This document shows positions 1 through 7,811 of a stretch of DNA of 32,305 nucleotides, piece after piece. The DNA comes from Chloroflexota bacterium. Its GTDB lineage: Bacteria > Chloroflexota > UBA11872. The stretch spans positions 220 to 32,524 of the forward strand of contig JAPPFO010000025.1 of assembly GCA_028875175.1 (NCBI GenBank). Direction: 5' to 3'. Position 1 is the first letter of the stretch. Every line of letters starts with the position of its first letter. Both the position numbers and the translations under genes were made by a program. The notes beneath the pieces were generated by a model, which saw only the letters and a list, made by a program, of their open reading frames with translations, did no database searches and had not been told where the DNA came from.

Positions 1-1470
1 CACCAGGACTCCCAACTCCGCGCCCTTGCCCACGCCAACCATGATGGCCGTGGGGGTGGCGATGCCGAGCGCACAGGGACAGGCAATGATCAGCACCGTG
101 ACCATGGCGACCAGCGCGTAAGTGACCCGCGGATGCGGTCCGACGGCCAGCCAGACGCCCAGGGTGACCAGCGCAATCACGATGACCGCCGGCACGAACC
201 GCGCCGACACCCAGTCCGCCAGCCGCTGCACGGGCGCCTTCGAGGTTTGGGCGCGTTCAACCAGCGCGATGATCTGCGCCAGCATCGAATCCTGGCCGAG
301 GCGGGTGGGCCGTACGCGAAGGCTGCCCGCGGTGTTGAGCGTCGCGCCGATCACCTCGTCGCCCGGACCCTTGTCGACCGGAATGCTTTCGCCAGTGATC
401 ATCGACTCGTCCAGTGCCGACGCGCCCTCGAGCACCCGGCCGTCCACCGGGACCTTTTCGCCAGGGCGAACGACGACGACATCGTCATGCCGCACGTCGT
501 CGAGCGCGACTTCGAGGGACTGTCCACTTCGCTCGACTCGGGCCATCCTGGCCCTCAGATCCAGCAGCCGCTGAATCGCGGCGGACACCCGCGCCCGGGC
601 GCCCGTCTCGAAATACCGGCCAAGCAAGACCAACCCGATGATGACCGCGGAGGCTTCGAAGTAATGCACATCCGCGCCGGCCACGCCGCTCAGCAGCCCG
701 GGCGACACGGTGACGATGAGGCTGTAGCCGTATGCGGCGCTGGTTGCGATGGCTACCAGCGTGTTCATATCGGTGGTCCCGCGCCGCGCCGCCAGCCAGG
801 CGCCCCGGTAGAACGACCAGCCGGACCAGAACTGAACCGGCGTGACGAGGACCATTACCACCCAGGGATTGCGCAGGAGCTCCGGCGCCCACGGGATGAC
901 GTCCATCGCCCCCCACATCGCCAGGGCCCCGACGCCGAGTGCGAAGGCGGCCTGAATGCCGAGCCAGCGACGTTCGCGGCGGCGGCGCTCCTCAAGCCCG
1001 CCGTCTGCGGCGGCAGCGCCATCGGGCGTTGCCTCGGACCCGGCGGTCTCGAGCACGCTGAAGCCGGCGCGCTCCACGCCCGTCCGCAGCGCGCCAAGGT
1101 CGGCCTGTCCCAGGGCGTGACGCACCAGGGCCTGGCCGGAGGCGAGGTTTACCGATGCATCAAGCACCCCGGAAACTCTGGCAAGGGCGTTCTCGACCTG
1201 GCCCACGCAAGACGAGCAGTGCATGCCCTCGATCTGGAGCGTGCGTTCATCTGTTGGGACTTCGTAACCCGCTGACTCGACCGCGGCGGCGACATCGGCC
1301 GCCCTGACGTCCCGACCGGCTCGCACCGCTAGCCTTTCGTCCGCGAGATTGACCGCTGCTTCCTGAACGCCATCCACTCTTGCGACAGCCTGTTCGACGC
1401 GACCTACGCAGGCCACGCAGTGCATACCGGTGACAGGGAGAGTGAAGGACCGCTCGGTCTCGACGGTCAT
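1..1470 (-). CDS. copA: Copper-translocating P1B-type ATPase, N-terminal 490 residues (runs off window start)
   Basis: This is an inner-membrane heavy-metal ATPase that exports Cu(I) using ATP. The reading frame is open from the ATG at 1470 to base 1. It begins with two HMA metal-binding domains, GMHCVAC (Cys18, Cys21) and GMHCSSC (Cys85, Cys88). A charged linker and several membrane segments follow, then the actuator-domain TGES motif (359-362). The transmembrane Cu-binding CPC (464-466, in CPCALGIATP) marks the copper/silver subclass. The phosphorylation motif DKTGT and the ATP-binding domain lie outside the window, so gene integrity cannot be judged. The start codon overlaps the csoR stop as ATGA, so the two genes form a translationally coupled operon under the CsoR-type operator upstream. 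Family assignment is certain; the direction and metal follow from CPC and CsoR. Confidence 0.96.
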   Translation of the reverse strand, partial: MTVETERSFTLPVTGMHCVACVGRVEQAVARVDGVQEAAVNLADERLAVRAGRDVRAADVAAAVESAGYEVPTDERTLQIEGMHCSSCVGQVENALARVSGVLDASVNLASGQALVRHALGQADLGALRTGVERAGFSVLETAGSEATPDGAAAADGGLEERRRRERRWLGIQAAFALGVGALAMWGAMDVIPWAPELLRNPWVVMVLVTPVQFWSGWSFYRGAWLAARRGTTDMNTLVAIATSAAYGYSLIVTVSPGLLSGVAGADVHYFEASAVIIGLVLLGRYFETGARARVSAAIQRLLDLRARMARVERSGQSLEVALDDVRHDDVVVVRPGEKVPVDGRVLEGASALDESMITGESIPVDKGPGDEVIGATLNTAGSLRVRPTRLGQDSMLAQIIALVERAQTSKAPVQRLADWVSARFVPAVIVIALVTLGVWLAVGPHPRVTYALVAMVTVLIIACPCALGIATPTAIMVGVGKGAELGVLV

Positions 1471-1841
1471 GGGACCTCACCGTTGCCGTGGGCGTGCGGG
1501 GGCTTTTCTCCCGCGTTCAGGGTGGCAGCCACACGTTCGATGGCCTCGCCGGCCGAGGCCACGCGGCGCAGGTGTCCCGTGCCTTTGAAGACGTCCATCA
1601 GCTCCGCAATCACCCGCTCGCGCTCTGCCAGGTCATCGGACGCGATGGCGGTTGTGACGCAGGTTCGGAGGTGGCGTTCCAGGACGCCGGCGTTGACCTT
1701 CTCGATCGCGCCCTGGATGGCCAGGGTCTGCTTGAGGACGTCCACGCAGTAGGCGTCGTCTTCGAGCATCTTCTCGACCGCGCGGACGTGGCCCTGGATG
1801 GACTTCCAGCGGTTGAGGAGGCTTCTGGTTTCCTGATCCAT
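1467..1841 (-). CDS. csoR: CsoR-family copper-sensing transcriptional repressor
   Basis: This is a 124-residue all-helical repressor of the DUF156/CsoR family. These proteins bind Cu(I), release DNA and derepress copper export. The metal triad is complete: Cys32 (in AYCVDVL), His57 and Cys61 (ERHLRTC). Its C-x24-H-x3-C spacing matches copper-sensing CsoR rather than RcnR or FrmR. Tyr31 precedes the first Cys as in M. tuberculosis CsoR. A C-terminal tail (about 100-124, ending HAHGNGEVP) adds two extra histidines. The gene is first in a two-gene operon and overlaps copA by 4 nt. A CsoR-like inverted repeat lies 32-50 nt upstream of the start, implying autoregulation. Confidence 0.94.
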   Translation of the reverse strand: MDQETRSLLNRWKSIQGHVRAVEKMLEDDAYCVDVLKQTLAIQGAIEKVNAGVLERHLRTCVTTAIASDDLAERERVIAELMDVFKGTGHLRRVASAGEAIERVAATLNAGEKPPHAHGNGEVP

Positions 1842-1872
1842 TGAGGTTCCCTAGGCTGGATTAGCCCATCAG

Positions 1873-1891
1873 ACCCCACCCCAGGTGGGGT
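1873..1891. promoter_or_regulatory. CsoR operator (perfect 8-bp inverted repeat)
   Basis: ACCCCACC (1873-1880), a 3-nt spacer CCA, then GGTGGGGT (1884-1891) form a perfect inverted repeat with the G/C-tract layout of known CsoR operators. The M. tuberculosis operator, as I recall it, also has CCCACCCC...GGGGTGGG. It lies just upstream of csoR on its minus-strand promoter side. A weaker related element (ACACCCGGATGGGG, about 1907-1920) sits 16 nt further upstream. Confidence 0.8.
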
Positions 1892-1901
1892 GGTTCATTC
1901 A

Positions 1902-1929
1902 ATCCTACACCCGGATGGGGGCTCTGCAA
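1902..1929 (-). promoter_or_regulatory. Candidate csoR-copA promoter
   Basis: On the minus strand a weak TTGCAG (1929-1924) and TAGGAT (1907-1902) are separated by 16 nt. The spacer contains the second CCC..GGG CsoR-like element and the perfect operator lies just downstream, so repressor binding would cover the promoter. The hexamers match consensus only partly (3/6 and 4/6). Confidence 0.4.
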
Positions 1930-2002
1930 AACAGGTCGGTTGCCTCCGCGATGGCGTTGCTCGCGCTATGTTGCAGGCCACCACCAAACCGGAGTCACCA
2001 CA

Positions 2003-2944
2003 ATGGAGTACCGTCGCCTGGGCCGCACGAATCTGCGAGTCTCGCTGGCCAGCCTGGGAACCGGCGGCCCCAGCAAGATGGGGCAGAACCGAGGGACGAC
2101 GCCGGACGACGCCCGGCGCCTGACCCGGCGGGCCCTGGACCACGGGATCAACTTCTTCGACACCGCGGCCAGTTACGGCGACAGCGAGATCTTGCTGGGT
2201 CACGGGCTGGTCGGCGTGCCGCGCAACGACTTCGTGGTGGCCACGAAGTACAGCCCGCTTGCCGACGACGAGTTGAAGAGTCCCGAGGACGTTGGGACGT
2301 CGATCGATCGAAGCCTGGAACGCCTGCAACTCGATTACATCGACGTGATCCAGGTGCATGGCCTGATGCCGGACCGGTACGATGACATCGTGGAGCGGCA
2401 CTTGCCCGTGCTGATTGAGGCTCAACGAGCCGGCAAGGTCGGCTTTCTGGGCGTCACCGAGCAGGCCCATGCGGACGTCCACCATGAGACGTTCAAGCAG
2501 ATGGTGACGGACGACCACTTCGACACACTCATGGTCGGCTACAACCTGCTGCACCAGACGGCCGAGCAGGACGTGTTGGAAGCAGCCGAGGCCGCCGACA
2601 TCGGCTTGATCGTGATGATCGCCGTGCGCCGCGCGCTGGGAAACCCTGAACGCCTTCGCGAAGTGATTGCGGAACTCAAGGCCGACGGACACCTGGCGGC
2701 CGACGCGCTGCCGGACGACGATCCGCTGGGTTGGCTGGTGCACGACGACGTGGAATCGGTGCCGGAAGCGGCCTATCGCTTTGTGCTGGAGCCGAGCACC
2801 ATTTCAACCGTACTCACGGGAACCGCCAACCCCGCCCACCTGGACGCCAATGTGGCCGCCATGGCGCGCGGACCGCTGCCGCCCGAGGACCGAGCGCGGC
2901 TGCAGTCGATCTTCGGCGGCCTGGCGCTGGGGCTGGGGAACTAG
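2003..2944 (+). CDS. Aldo/keto reductase
   Basis: This is a 313-residue NAD(P)H-dependent oxidoreductase with the AKR (beta/alpha)8 fold. The classic N-terminus MEYRRLGRT sets the start at 2003, with GGAG 8 nt upstream at 1991; an in-frame extension to 1940 has no such support. The catalytic tetrad is intact: Asp53 and Tyr58 (FFDTAASYG), Lys82 (ATKYSP) and His119 (VHGL). The C-terminal half keeps the barrel pattern (KVGFLGVTE; STVLTGTANPAHLDAN). The gene diverges from csoR-copA and converges on the next oxidoreductase 22 nt away. The substrate cannot be read from sequence; proteins of this type act on sugar or other small carbonyls. Confidence 0.93.
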   Translation: MEYRRLGRTNLRVSLASLGTGGPSKMGQNRGTTPDDARRLTRRALDHGINFFDTAASYGDSEILLGHGLVGVPRNDFVVATKYSPLADDELKSPEDVGTSIDRSLERLQLDYIDVIQVHGLMPDRYDDIVERHLPVLIEAQRAGKVGFLGVTEQAHADVHHETFKQMVTDDHFDTLMVGYNLLHQTAEQDVLEAAEAADIGLIVMIAVRRALGNPERLREVIAELKADGHLAADALPDDDPLGWLVHDDVESVPEAAYRFVLEPSTISTVLTGTANPAHLDANVAAMARGPLPPEDRARLQSIFGGLALGLGN

Positions 2945-2966
2945 CGCGGCCGACCGATCCGCGGGT

Positions 2967-3959
2967 CTAGGCGATAGCGCCGGTTGCGCGCATGAGGGTT
3001 TCTTGCACGACGCGCTCGTGCTCGAGCGAGCGTTCGGGCGCCTGCTCGCCGCGCAGCGTGCGTACGAAGGCCTGCAGACTGGCCACGTAGCGCGGTCGGG
3101 CCTCGAGCGTCATCGTCTGCTCGCCTTCGAGGAAACCGTCGCGCGCGCTGTCCAGGGACAGCCGGACGGTCTCCGCAGGCTCCATCGGCTCCATGATGGC
3201 CCAGCCGCGCGAGCCGTAGACCTCGTAGCGCCGTGGGCGCGGCGGAACCTCGAGTCCGGCAATATCCACAAAGGCCAGGGCCCCCGGGTACTCCAGCACG
3301 GCGACGCCGTTGTCAACGAACCCACTCTCGGGACGCACGCGCTGCATGAACGGCGTTACCCGATCAGGCCGGCCCAGCGTCCAGACGATTTGGTCCAGCA
3401 CGTGGCCGCACAAGTCATAGAACACGCCGCCGGCGAAGCTGGCCAGCAATGGGTGGGTGGCCGGCTCGACGTACGTGGACATGTGGGCGCGGATGGCGAA
3501 GATATCGCCCAGGAGCCCTCCGCGGGCCCAGTTGGCAATGCGCTGGTAGCCGTCGTGATGCCGGAACATGTAACCAAGCTGGATGTAGAGATTCTGCTCG
3601 GCGGCTGATTCGAGCACGCGCTCCCAGCGGGGGAAGTCGTGGCCGGCCGGCTTGTCAAGGAGCAAATGGCGACCGGCCGCGATGACGGCCTCGCCCTGCT
3701 GGAGGTTCTCGGAGTTATCGCCTTCCGCAACCACCGCGTCGATGCTGGCGTCGTGCAGGACGGCGCCCAGGTCGTCGAGCCAGATCGACCGGTTCCAGGG
3801 CGCGCCACCGCCGGATTCGAGCTGTTGCCGGCGCTCGGCGTCGTCCTCGTAGACGCCCACCACGTCGACATCCGGATTGTCGAGCATCACGCTCAGCCAG
3901 CCTGCGGCGTGGGGATGCTTGGTCCCCCACTGAACCATGCGCAAAGGTGAAGGGGTCAC
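2967..3959 (-). CDS. Gfo/Idh/MocA-family oxidoreductase
   Basis: This is a 330-residue NAD(P)-dependent dehydrogenase-type protein. It has an N-terminal Rossmann domain (about 1-125) and the C-terminal alpha/beta substrate domain of the family. The usual EKP motif appears as DKP in LLLDKPAGHD. The GTG start at 3959 is chosen because GAGGAG lies about 9 nt upstream; the internal ATG at 3938 has no ribosome-binding site. The glycine-rich loop is unusual: the N-terminus reads MVQWGTKHPHAAGW instead of GxGxxG, so cofactor binding may differ. It is transcribed alone, convergent with the aldo/keto reductase. The substrate is unknown, probably a sugar or polyol derivative. Confidence 0.88.
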   Translation of the reverse strand: MTPSPLRMVQWGTKHPHAAGWLSVMLDNPDVDVVGVYEDDAERRQQLESGGGAPWNRSIWLDDLGAVLHDASIDAVVAEGDNSENLQQGEAVIAAGRHLLLDKPAGHDFPRWERVLESAAEQNLYIQLGYMFRHHDGYQRIANWARGGLLGDIFAIRAHMSTYVEPATHPLLASFAGGVFYDLCGHVLDQIVWTLGRPDRVTPFMQRVRPESGFVDNGVAVLEYPGALAFVDIAGLEVPPRPRRYEVYGSRGWAIMEPMEPAETVRLSLDSARDGFLEGEQTMTLEARPRYVASLQAFVRTLRGEQAPERSLEHERVVQETLMRATGAIA

Positions 3960-4082
3960 GGTGTCTGGCTCCTCTGGCAGCGTCGCAGAACGCAGTCACG
4001 CGTCTGAAAATAGCCTAGCGCTCCCACCGGCCGGGTGATGGGCTGCAAAGCGACCGAAGCGAGCCACCCGCGCTGACGTATG

Positions 4083-5378
4083 TCAGGACTCGTAGAGGAT
4101 TCGACGGACGTGTTCAATCCGACCGTCGGAGGTGTAGCGCCAGACCCCCACGTAGCCCAGGCGCAAGTCACCGTTGGCGTCCCACTCCAGCGGACCGGAC
4201 GCGCCCTGGTAGACGATTTGGCCGCCATCGGCCAGCACCTCGAGCGCACGCGCCACGCCGTCAGGTCCGGCGGTGACGGTCTCGCCAGTACCCGAAACAA
4301 CGGTGCGCAAATGGTCGCGAATGACGGTGCCGTCTGTGCTATTGCCAGCCTGGGCCGCCAGAGCAAGGGCGATGGTGGAGTCATAGACCTCCCTGGCATA
4401 GCTGCCGACCGGAGGCTCGCCGTAGGCCTGGACGTAGGATTCCACCCATGCCGGGGCAGGCTGGCCCGTAGCGGACGCTCCGACGCCGTACGAGTCGGCC
4501 AACGCGTCCGCGCCGATCGCTTCGATGAGATCCAGGTTCCGCAGGGCGCCGTTCCACAAGAATTGGTCATAGAGGCCAAGGTCCAGCGACTCGCGGGCGG
4601 CAGTCACAGCCTCGGCCGGATACAAGAGGACTACGAGCACCTGGGCGCCGCCAGCGGCTGACTCCCGCAGGGCGTCGGCCACGCTGCTCTGGCCAATCTC
4701 CACGGCCACCGACCGGATAGCGCCGTCCCAGGCCTGATCAAAAGCCTGGGCCAGTCCCTGGCCCCAGAGATCGTCGCGGTAGAGCACGCCGACGTTGTCA
4801 AAGCCACGCTCACCGGCTAATCGCGCCAGCGCCGGCCCATACGCCCGGTGGGACAAGGTGGCGCGGAAGAAGAAGTCGTTGTCCGCAGCGTCGGTCAAGC
4901 GCGCGGTGCCTGCCGCTGGACTAATGAAAGGGATCCCGGCCGACCCCGTCACACGCTCAGCCACCGCAAGCGAATTGACGCTGGTGCTGGGTCCCACAAT
5001 CGCGTGTACGTCTTCCGCCTCTACGAGGCGCCGCGCTTCGCTCACCGCCCGATCCGGGTTCTGTGCCGTGTCGGCAACCACGGCTTCGACCGTACGCCCA
5101 AACACACCGCCAGCCTGGTTGAGGTGGGCAATAGCTAAGTGGAAGGCCCGCTGCCGGTCCTGGGCGTTCTGCGCCGAACCCTCGCTGATATAGGTCAGCA
5201 GGCCGAGCTTCAACGGCTGGTCGTGTCGCGTCTCGCCGCAGGTCGCGAAGACCAGTAGGAGCAGAAGCGTCACGAGGAGACGGACTGCCAGGGCGTGTGA
5301 AGTCGCAATCGAACGGTTCGACCAGGGCGGTACCTGCACAGAACGCCGGAGACAAGACGTCAGCAATCGCGGAGTCAT
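4083..5378 (-). CDS. ABC-type solute-binding lipoprotein, branched-chain amino acid (LivJ-like) family
   Basis: This is a 431-residue exported binding protein of the Leu/Ile/Val-binding (Peripla_BP_6) class. A hydrophobic stretch (about residues 30-46) ends in a lipobox-like FATC, consistent with lipid anchoring, though it is preceded by an unusually long 29-residue N-terminus. The true start may therefore be further in, for example a GTG in the RRSVQVPP segment. Family features are GLLTYISEGSAQ near the mature N-terminus, the IVGPSTSVNSLAVA ligand segment and FISPAAGTARLTD. The C-terminal lobe has AREVYDSTIALALAAQAG and GPLEWDANGD. No permease or ATPase genes are adjacent, so it is an orphan binding protein or part of a dispersed system. 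The SMP-30 gene lies upstream with a 7-nt gap, suggesting co-transcription. Confidence 0.88.
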   Translation of the reverse strand: MTPRLLTSCLRRSVQVPPWSNRSIATSHALAVRLLVTLLLLLVFATCGETRHDQPLKLGLLTYISEGSAQNAQDRQRAFHLAIAHLNQAGGVFGRTVEAVVADTAQNPDRAVSEARRLVEAEDVHAIVGPSTSVNSLAVAERVTGSAGIPFISPAAGTARLTDAADNDFFFRATLSHRAYGPALARLAGERGFDNVGVLYRDDLWGQGLAQAFDQAWDGAIRSVAVEIGQSSVADALRESAAGGAQVLVVLLYPAEAVTAARESLDLGLYDQFLWNGALRNLDLIEAIGADALADSYGVGASATGQPAPAWVESYVQAYGEPPVGSYAREVYDSTIALALAAQAGNSTDGTVIRDHLRTVVSGTGETVTAGPDGVARALEVLADGGQIVYQGASGPLEWDANGDLRLGYVGVWRYTSDGRIEHVRRILYES

Positions 5379-5385
5379 CGCTGCC

Positions 5386-6273
5386 TTAGAAGAGCGTGCG
5401 GCCCGGGACGTTGACTCGCGTGCGATAGAGCGCGGACCCCGCGTTGATGAACAAGCTGCGCAGGTCGGCGTCGCCCCAGGTGAAGTTGGCCACTCCCTGG
5501 GGCACGTGAATCACGCCGAGGCAGGCAGCGTCCGGCCCAAACACCTGAACCCCGCCCGGCCCCGCCGTGTAGAGATTGCCCTGGCTGTCAATCTTCATGC
5601 CGTCGGCCAGCCCGTCGCGGTCGCCGGTCAACTCGGCCCACACCCGGCCGTCGGAAAGCCCACCGTCGGCATTCACATCGAACACGCGGATGTGGGCCCG
5701 CATTGTGTCGTTGATGTACAGCTGCTGTTCGTTCAGCGAGAAAGTGAGTCCGTTCGGCTGGTCGAAGTAATCGACCAGCAGCCGGAGCGTGCCTCTCTCG
5801 GGATCGAGCCGGTACACACCGCGGACATCGAGCTCCGGCTCGCGCAGCACCCCGTAGTACTCCATCCGTCCGAACGACGGATCGCTGAAATAGATTGAGC
5901 CGTCGCGCTTGACGATCACGTCGTTTGGGCTGTTCAGTTCCTTGCCGTCGTAGTGCGTGGCCAATACCGTGATCGAGCCGTCGTGCTCCGTGCGCGTGAC
6001 GCGGCTGGTGGCGTGTTCGCAGGTGATCAGCCGACCCTGCAGGTCGTACGTGTTGCCGTTGGCCATGTTGCTGGGCTGCCGAAAGACCTGGATCCCGTTG
6101 GCGGCCGTCCACTTGCGCATGACGTTGCCGGGCATGTCGCTGAAGATGAGGCAGCCCTCAACGTGGTTCCAGACCGCGCCCTCGGTGAAGTCGAATCCGG
6201 CGGCCACTTCCTCAACCGGAGCGTCGTAGCCAACCACCTGCCGGAACCGCTCGTCGCGAATCTCCACGTTCAT
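5386..6273 (-). CDS. SMP-30/gluconolactonase/LRE-family lactonase
   Basis: This is a 295-residue six-bladed beta-propeller hydrolase of sugar lactones. The divalent-metal ligands are recognisable: Glu31 (FTEGAVW), Asn117 (NSPNDVIV), Asn174 (QPNGLTF) and Asp224 (LADGMKID). No signal peptide is seen, so it should be cytoplasmic. AAGGAG 7 nt before the ATG at 6273 supports the start. It precedes the solute-binding lipoprotein by 7 nt, consistent with an operon linking uptake to sugar-acid metabolism. The precise lactone substrate cannot be determined. Confidence 0.92.
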   Translation of the reverse strand: MNVEIRDERFRQVVGYDAPVEEVAAGFDFTEGAVWNHVEGCLIFSDMPGNVMRKWTAANGIQVFRQPSNMANGNTYDLQGRLITCEHATSRVTRTEHDGSITVLATHYDGKELNSPNDVIVKRDGSIYFSDPSFGRMEYYGVLREPELDVRGVYRLDPERGTLRLLVDYFDQPNGLTFSLNEQQLYINDTMRAHIRVFDVNADGGLSDGRVWAELTGDRDGLADGMKIDSQGNLYTAGPGGVQVFGPDAACLGVIHVPQGVANFTWGDADLRSLFINAGSALYRTRVNVPGRTLF

Positions 6274-6327
6274 GACCGCTCCTTGATCTGAGTCCGCACC
6301 GTCAGTTCTCGCGCGCCGCGACGGCCG

Positions 6328-7194
6328 TTACTCGTCGGTCGAAATCACCGGCAGCGCTTCGTTCATGGCGCCGGAGCGGAAGCCCTGCAGGTCCAGGGTC
6401 ACGTAGGTGAAGCCAAGCGACTTCAGGCCATCGAGAATGCGCTGCCGTCGTTCGGAGTCCTGCGTGAATCGACCCAGTTCCAACTCTGGAACCTCGATGC
6501 GGGCAATCGTGCCGTGGTGTCGAACGCGCAACTCCCGGAAGCCTTCGGCGCGCAGCAGCGCCTCCCCGGCTTCGATCTGCCCAAGCTTCTCCACGGTGAC
6601 CTCGCTGCCGTAGGCGACGCGGGACGACAGGCAGGCTACCGCCGGCTTGTCCCAGCTGGGGAGGCCGAGACGGCGCGAGAGTTCACGGACCTCGGCCTTG
6701 CGCAAGCCGGCCTCCACCAGCGGCGCGCGGGCGCCACGCTCCCGGCTGGCGGCCATCCCTGGGCGGAAATCGCCCAGGTCGTCGACCACGGGCCCGTAGA
6801 GCATGTGTTGCACGTCGCGCTCGGCCACGAACTCGCGCAATCGATCGAAAAGCTCGGCCTTGCAGTGGAAGCAGCGGGAGCTGTCGTTGGCGCGGTACGC
6901 CGGATTGTCCAGTTCGCGGGTGTCGATGAATTCGTGCCGGATCCCGATCTGGTCAGCAAATCGAGTGGCGTCGTCGCGCTCGGCCTGGGCCAGACTTGGC
7001 GAAACGGCGGTCACGGCCAGCGCCCGGTTGCCGAGGGCATCGAACGCCATCTTGGCCAGGAAGGTGCTGTCGACGCCGCCCGAATAGGCCACGACCGCAT
7101 TCTCCAAGCCGCCAAGCGTCCGCTGCAGAAACTGCGTCTTGGCCTCAAGCGAGGCCTCAAGGTCAATGGACGGCTGGTAGACGGCGGTTGCCAT
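6328..7194 (-). CDS. larE: LarE-type ATP-dependent sacrificial sulfur transferase (PP-loop ATPase)
   Basis: This is a 288-residue adenine-nucleotide alpha-hydrolase of the LarE family. LarE activates a carboxylate by adenylation and inserts sulfur during synthesis of the nickel-pincer cofactor of lactate racemase. The PP-loop SGGVDS is at 38-43. Cys188 in KPAVACLSSR sits at the position of the sacrificial cysteine, and RCFHCK adds Cys108 and Cys111. Three cysteines could instead bind an Fe-S cluster as in some LarE proteins. No larA, larB or larC is present in the window. The gene follows the JAMM peptidase gene by 9 nt, probably as an operon, so a role in another sulfur-transfer pathway is possible. 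Confidence 0.9.
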   Translation of the reverse strand: MATAVYQPSIDLEASLEAKTQFLQRTLGGLENAVVAYSGGVDSTFLAKMAFDALGNRALAVTAVSPSLAQAERDDATRFADQIGIRHEFIDTRELDNPAYRANDSSRCFHCKAELFDRLREFVAERDVQHMLYGPVVDDLGDFRPGMAASRERGARAPLVEAGLRKAEVRELSRRLGLPSWDKPAVACLSSRVAYGSEVTVEKLGQIEAGEALLRAEGFRELRVRHHGTIARIEVPELELGRFTQDSERRQRILDGLKSLGFTYVTLDLQGFRSGAMNEALPVISTDE

Positions 7195-7203
7195 GCCCGA
7201 ATC

Positions 7204-7644
7204 CTACGCGCCTTCGTCGTCCGCCGGATCGATCACGAGCAGTGGCTCCTCGCTGATCGCTCCGCCTCGCAACCAGAAGCAGCGCATCACGGGCCGTTCG
7301 GGATTCATGAGCGAAACAATGATGAAACGGCTGTACTCGGAGTAGCCAGACTCAACGGCCTCGCGCACGTCCGTCGGCGAAGGGTAGGCGTCGCTGCGCG
7401 GGTGTGAGTGATAGAACGCCGAGATCTCCCAGCCCTGCACGTCTTCGATGTCGCGGGTGGCGTCGAGCATGTCGCGCGGATCGATGGTGTAGTGCACGCG
7501 GCTCTGGTCGGCGTTGCGGGCGGGGTAGATCTGCAGTGCCGTTTCGCCCTGCCCGCCAATCAGGCCGCAGCATTCGAGCGGGGCCTCGGCGCGGGCCTGG
7601 GCCACGATCTGGTTGTGCTGCGTACGGGTCAGGTGGAAGGGCAT
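7204..7644 (-). CDS. JAMM/MPN+ (Mov34) metallopeptidase, M67 family
   Basis: This is a 146-residue zinc isopeptidase-like protein. The JAMM signature is complete: Glu24 (PLECCGLIGG) and HSHPRSDAYPSPTD, which supplies two His and one Asp. Bacterial homologues cleave C-terminal extensions from ubiquitin-like sulfur carriers, as Mec+ does on CysO, or act with MoaD/ThiF systems. No carrier or E1 gene is adjacent here. It is the first gene of a tight pair with larE. On the minus strand TATCTT (7656-7651) ends 6 nt before the ATG and no Shine-Dalgarno is seen, suggesting a leaderless transcript. Confidence 0.92.
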   Translation of the reverse strand: MPFHLTRTQHNQIVAQARAEAPLECCGLIGGQGETALQIYPARNADQSRVHYTIDPRDMLDATRDIEDVQGWEISAFYHSHPRSDAYPSPTDVREAVESGYSEYSRFIIVSLMNPERPVMRCFWLRGGAISEEPLLVIDPADDEGA

Positions 7645-7811
7645 GGCGCAAAGATAAGGGATTGCGGTAGACGCTGAGAGATGTCGGCCGCGTGTTTCGT
7701 AGATCGGCCAGCCTCGTTAGGATCGGCGATTGCCGGTTCGGCGCGCGAACAGAGCCGCCACGACCACTGTGACTACCGGCATCCCCGAGCGGGAAAGGAT
7801 AACGCTGTCCT

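Noticed and set aside
133..1275. Long plus-strand open frame
   Set aside because: It is antisense to the clearly conserved CopA coding sequence and has no recognisable domain; a GC-rich shadow.
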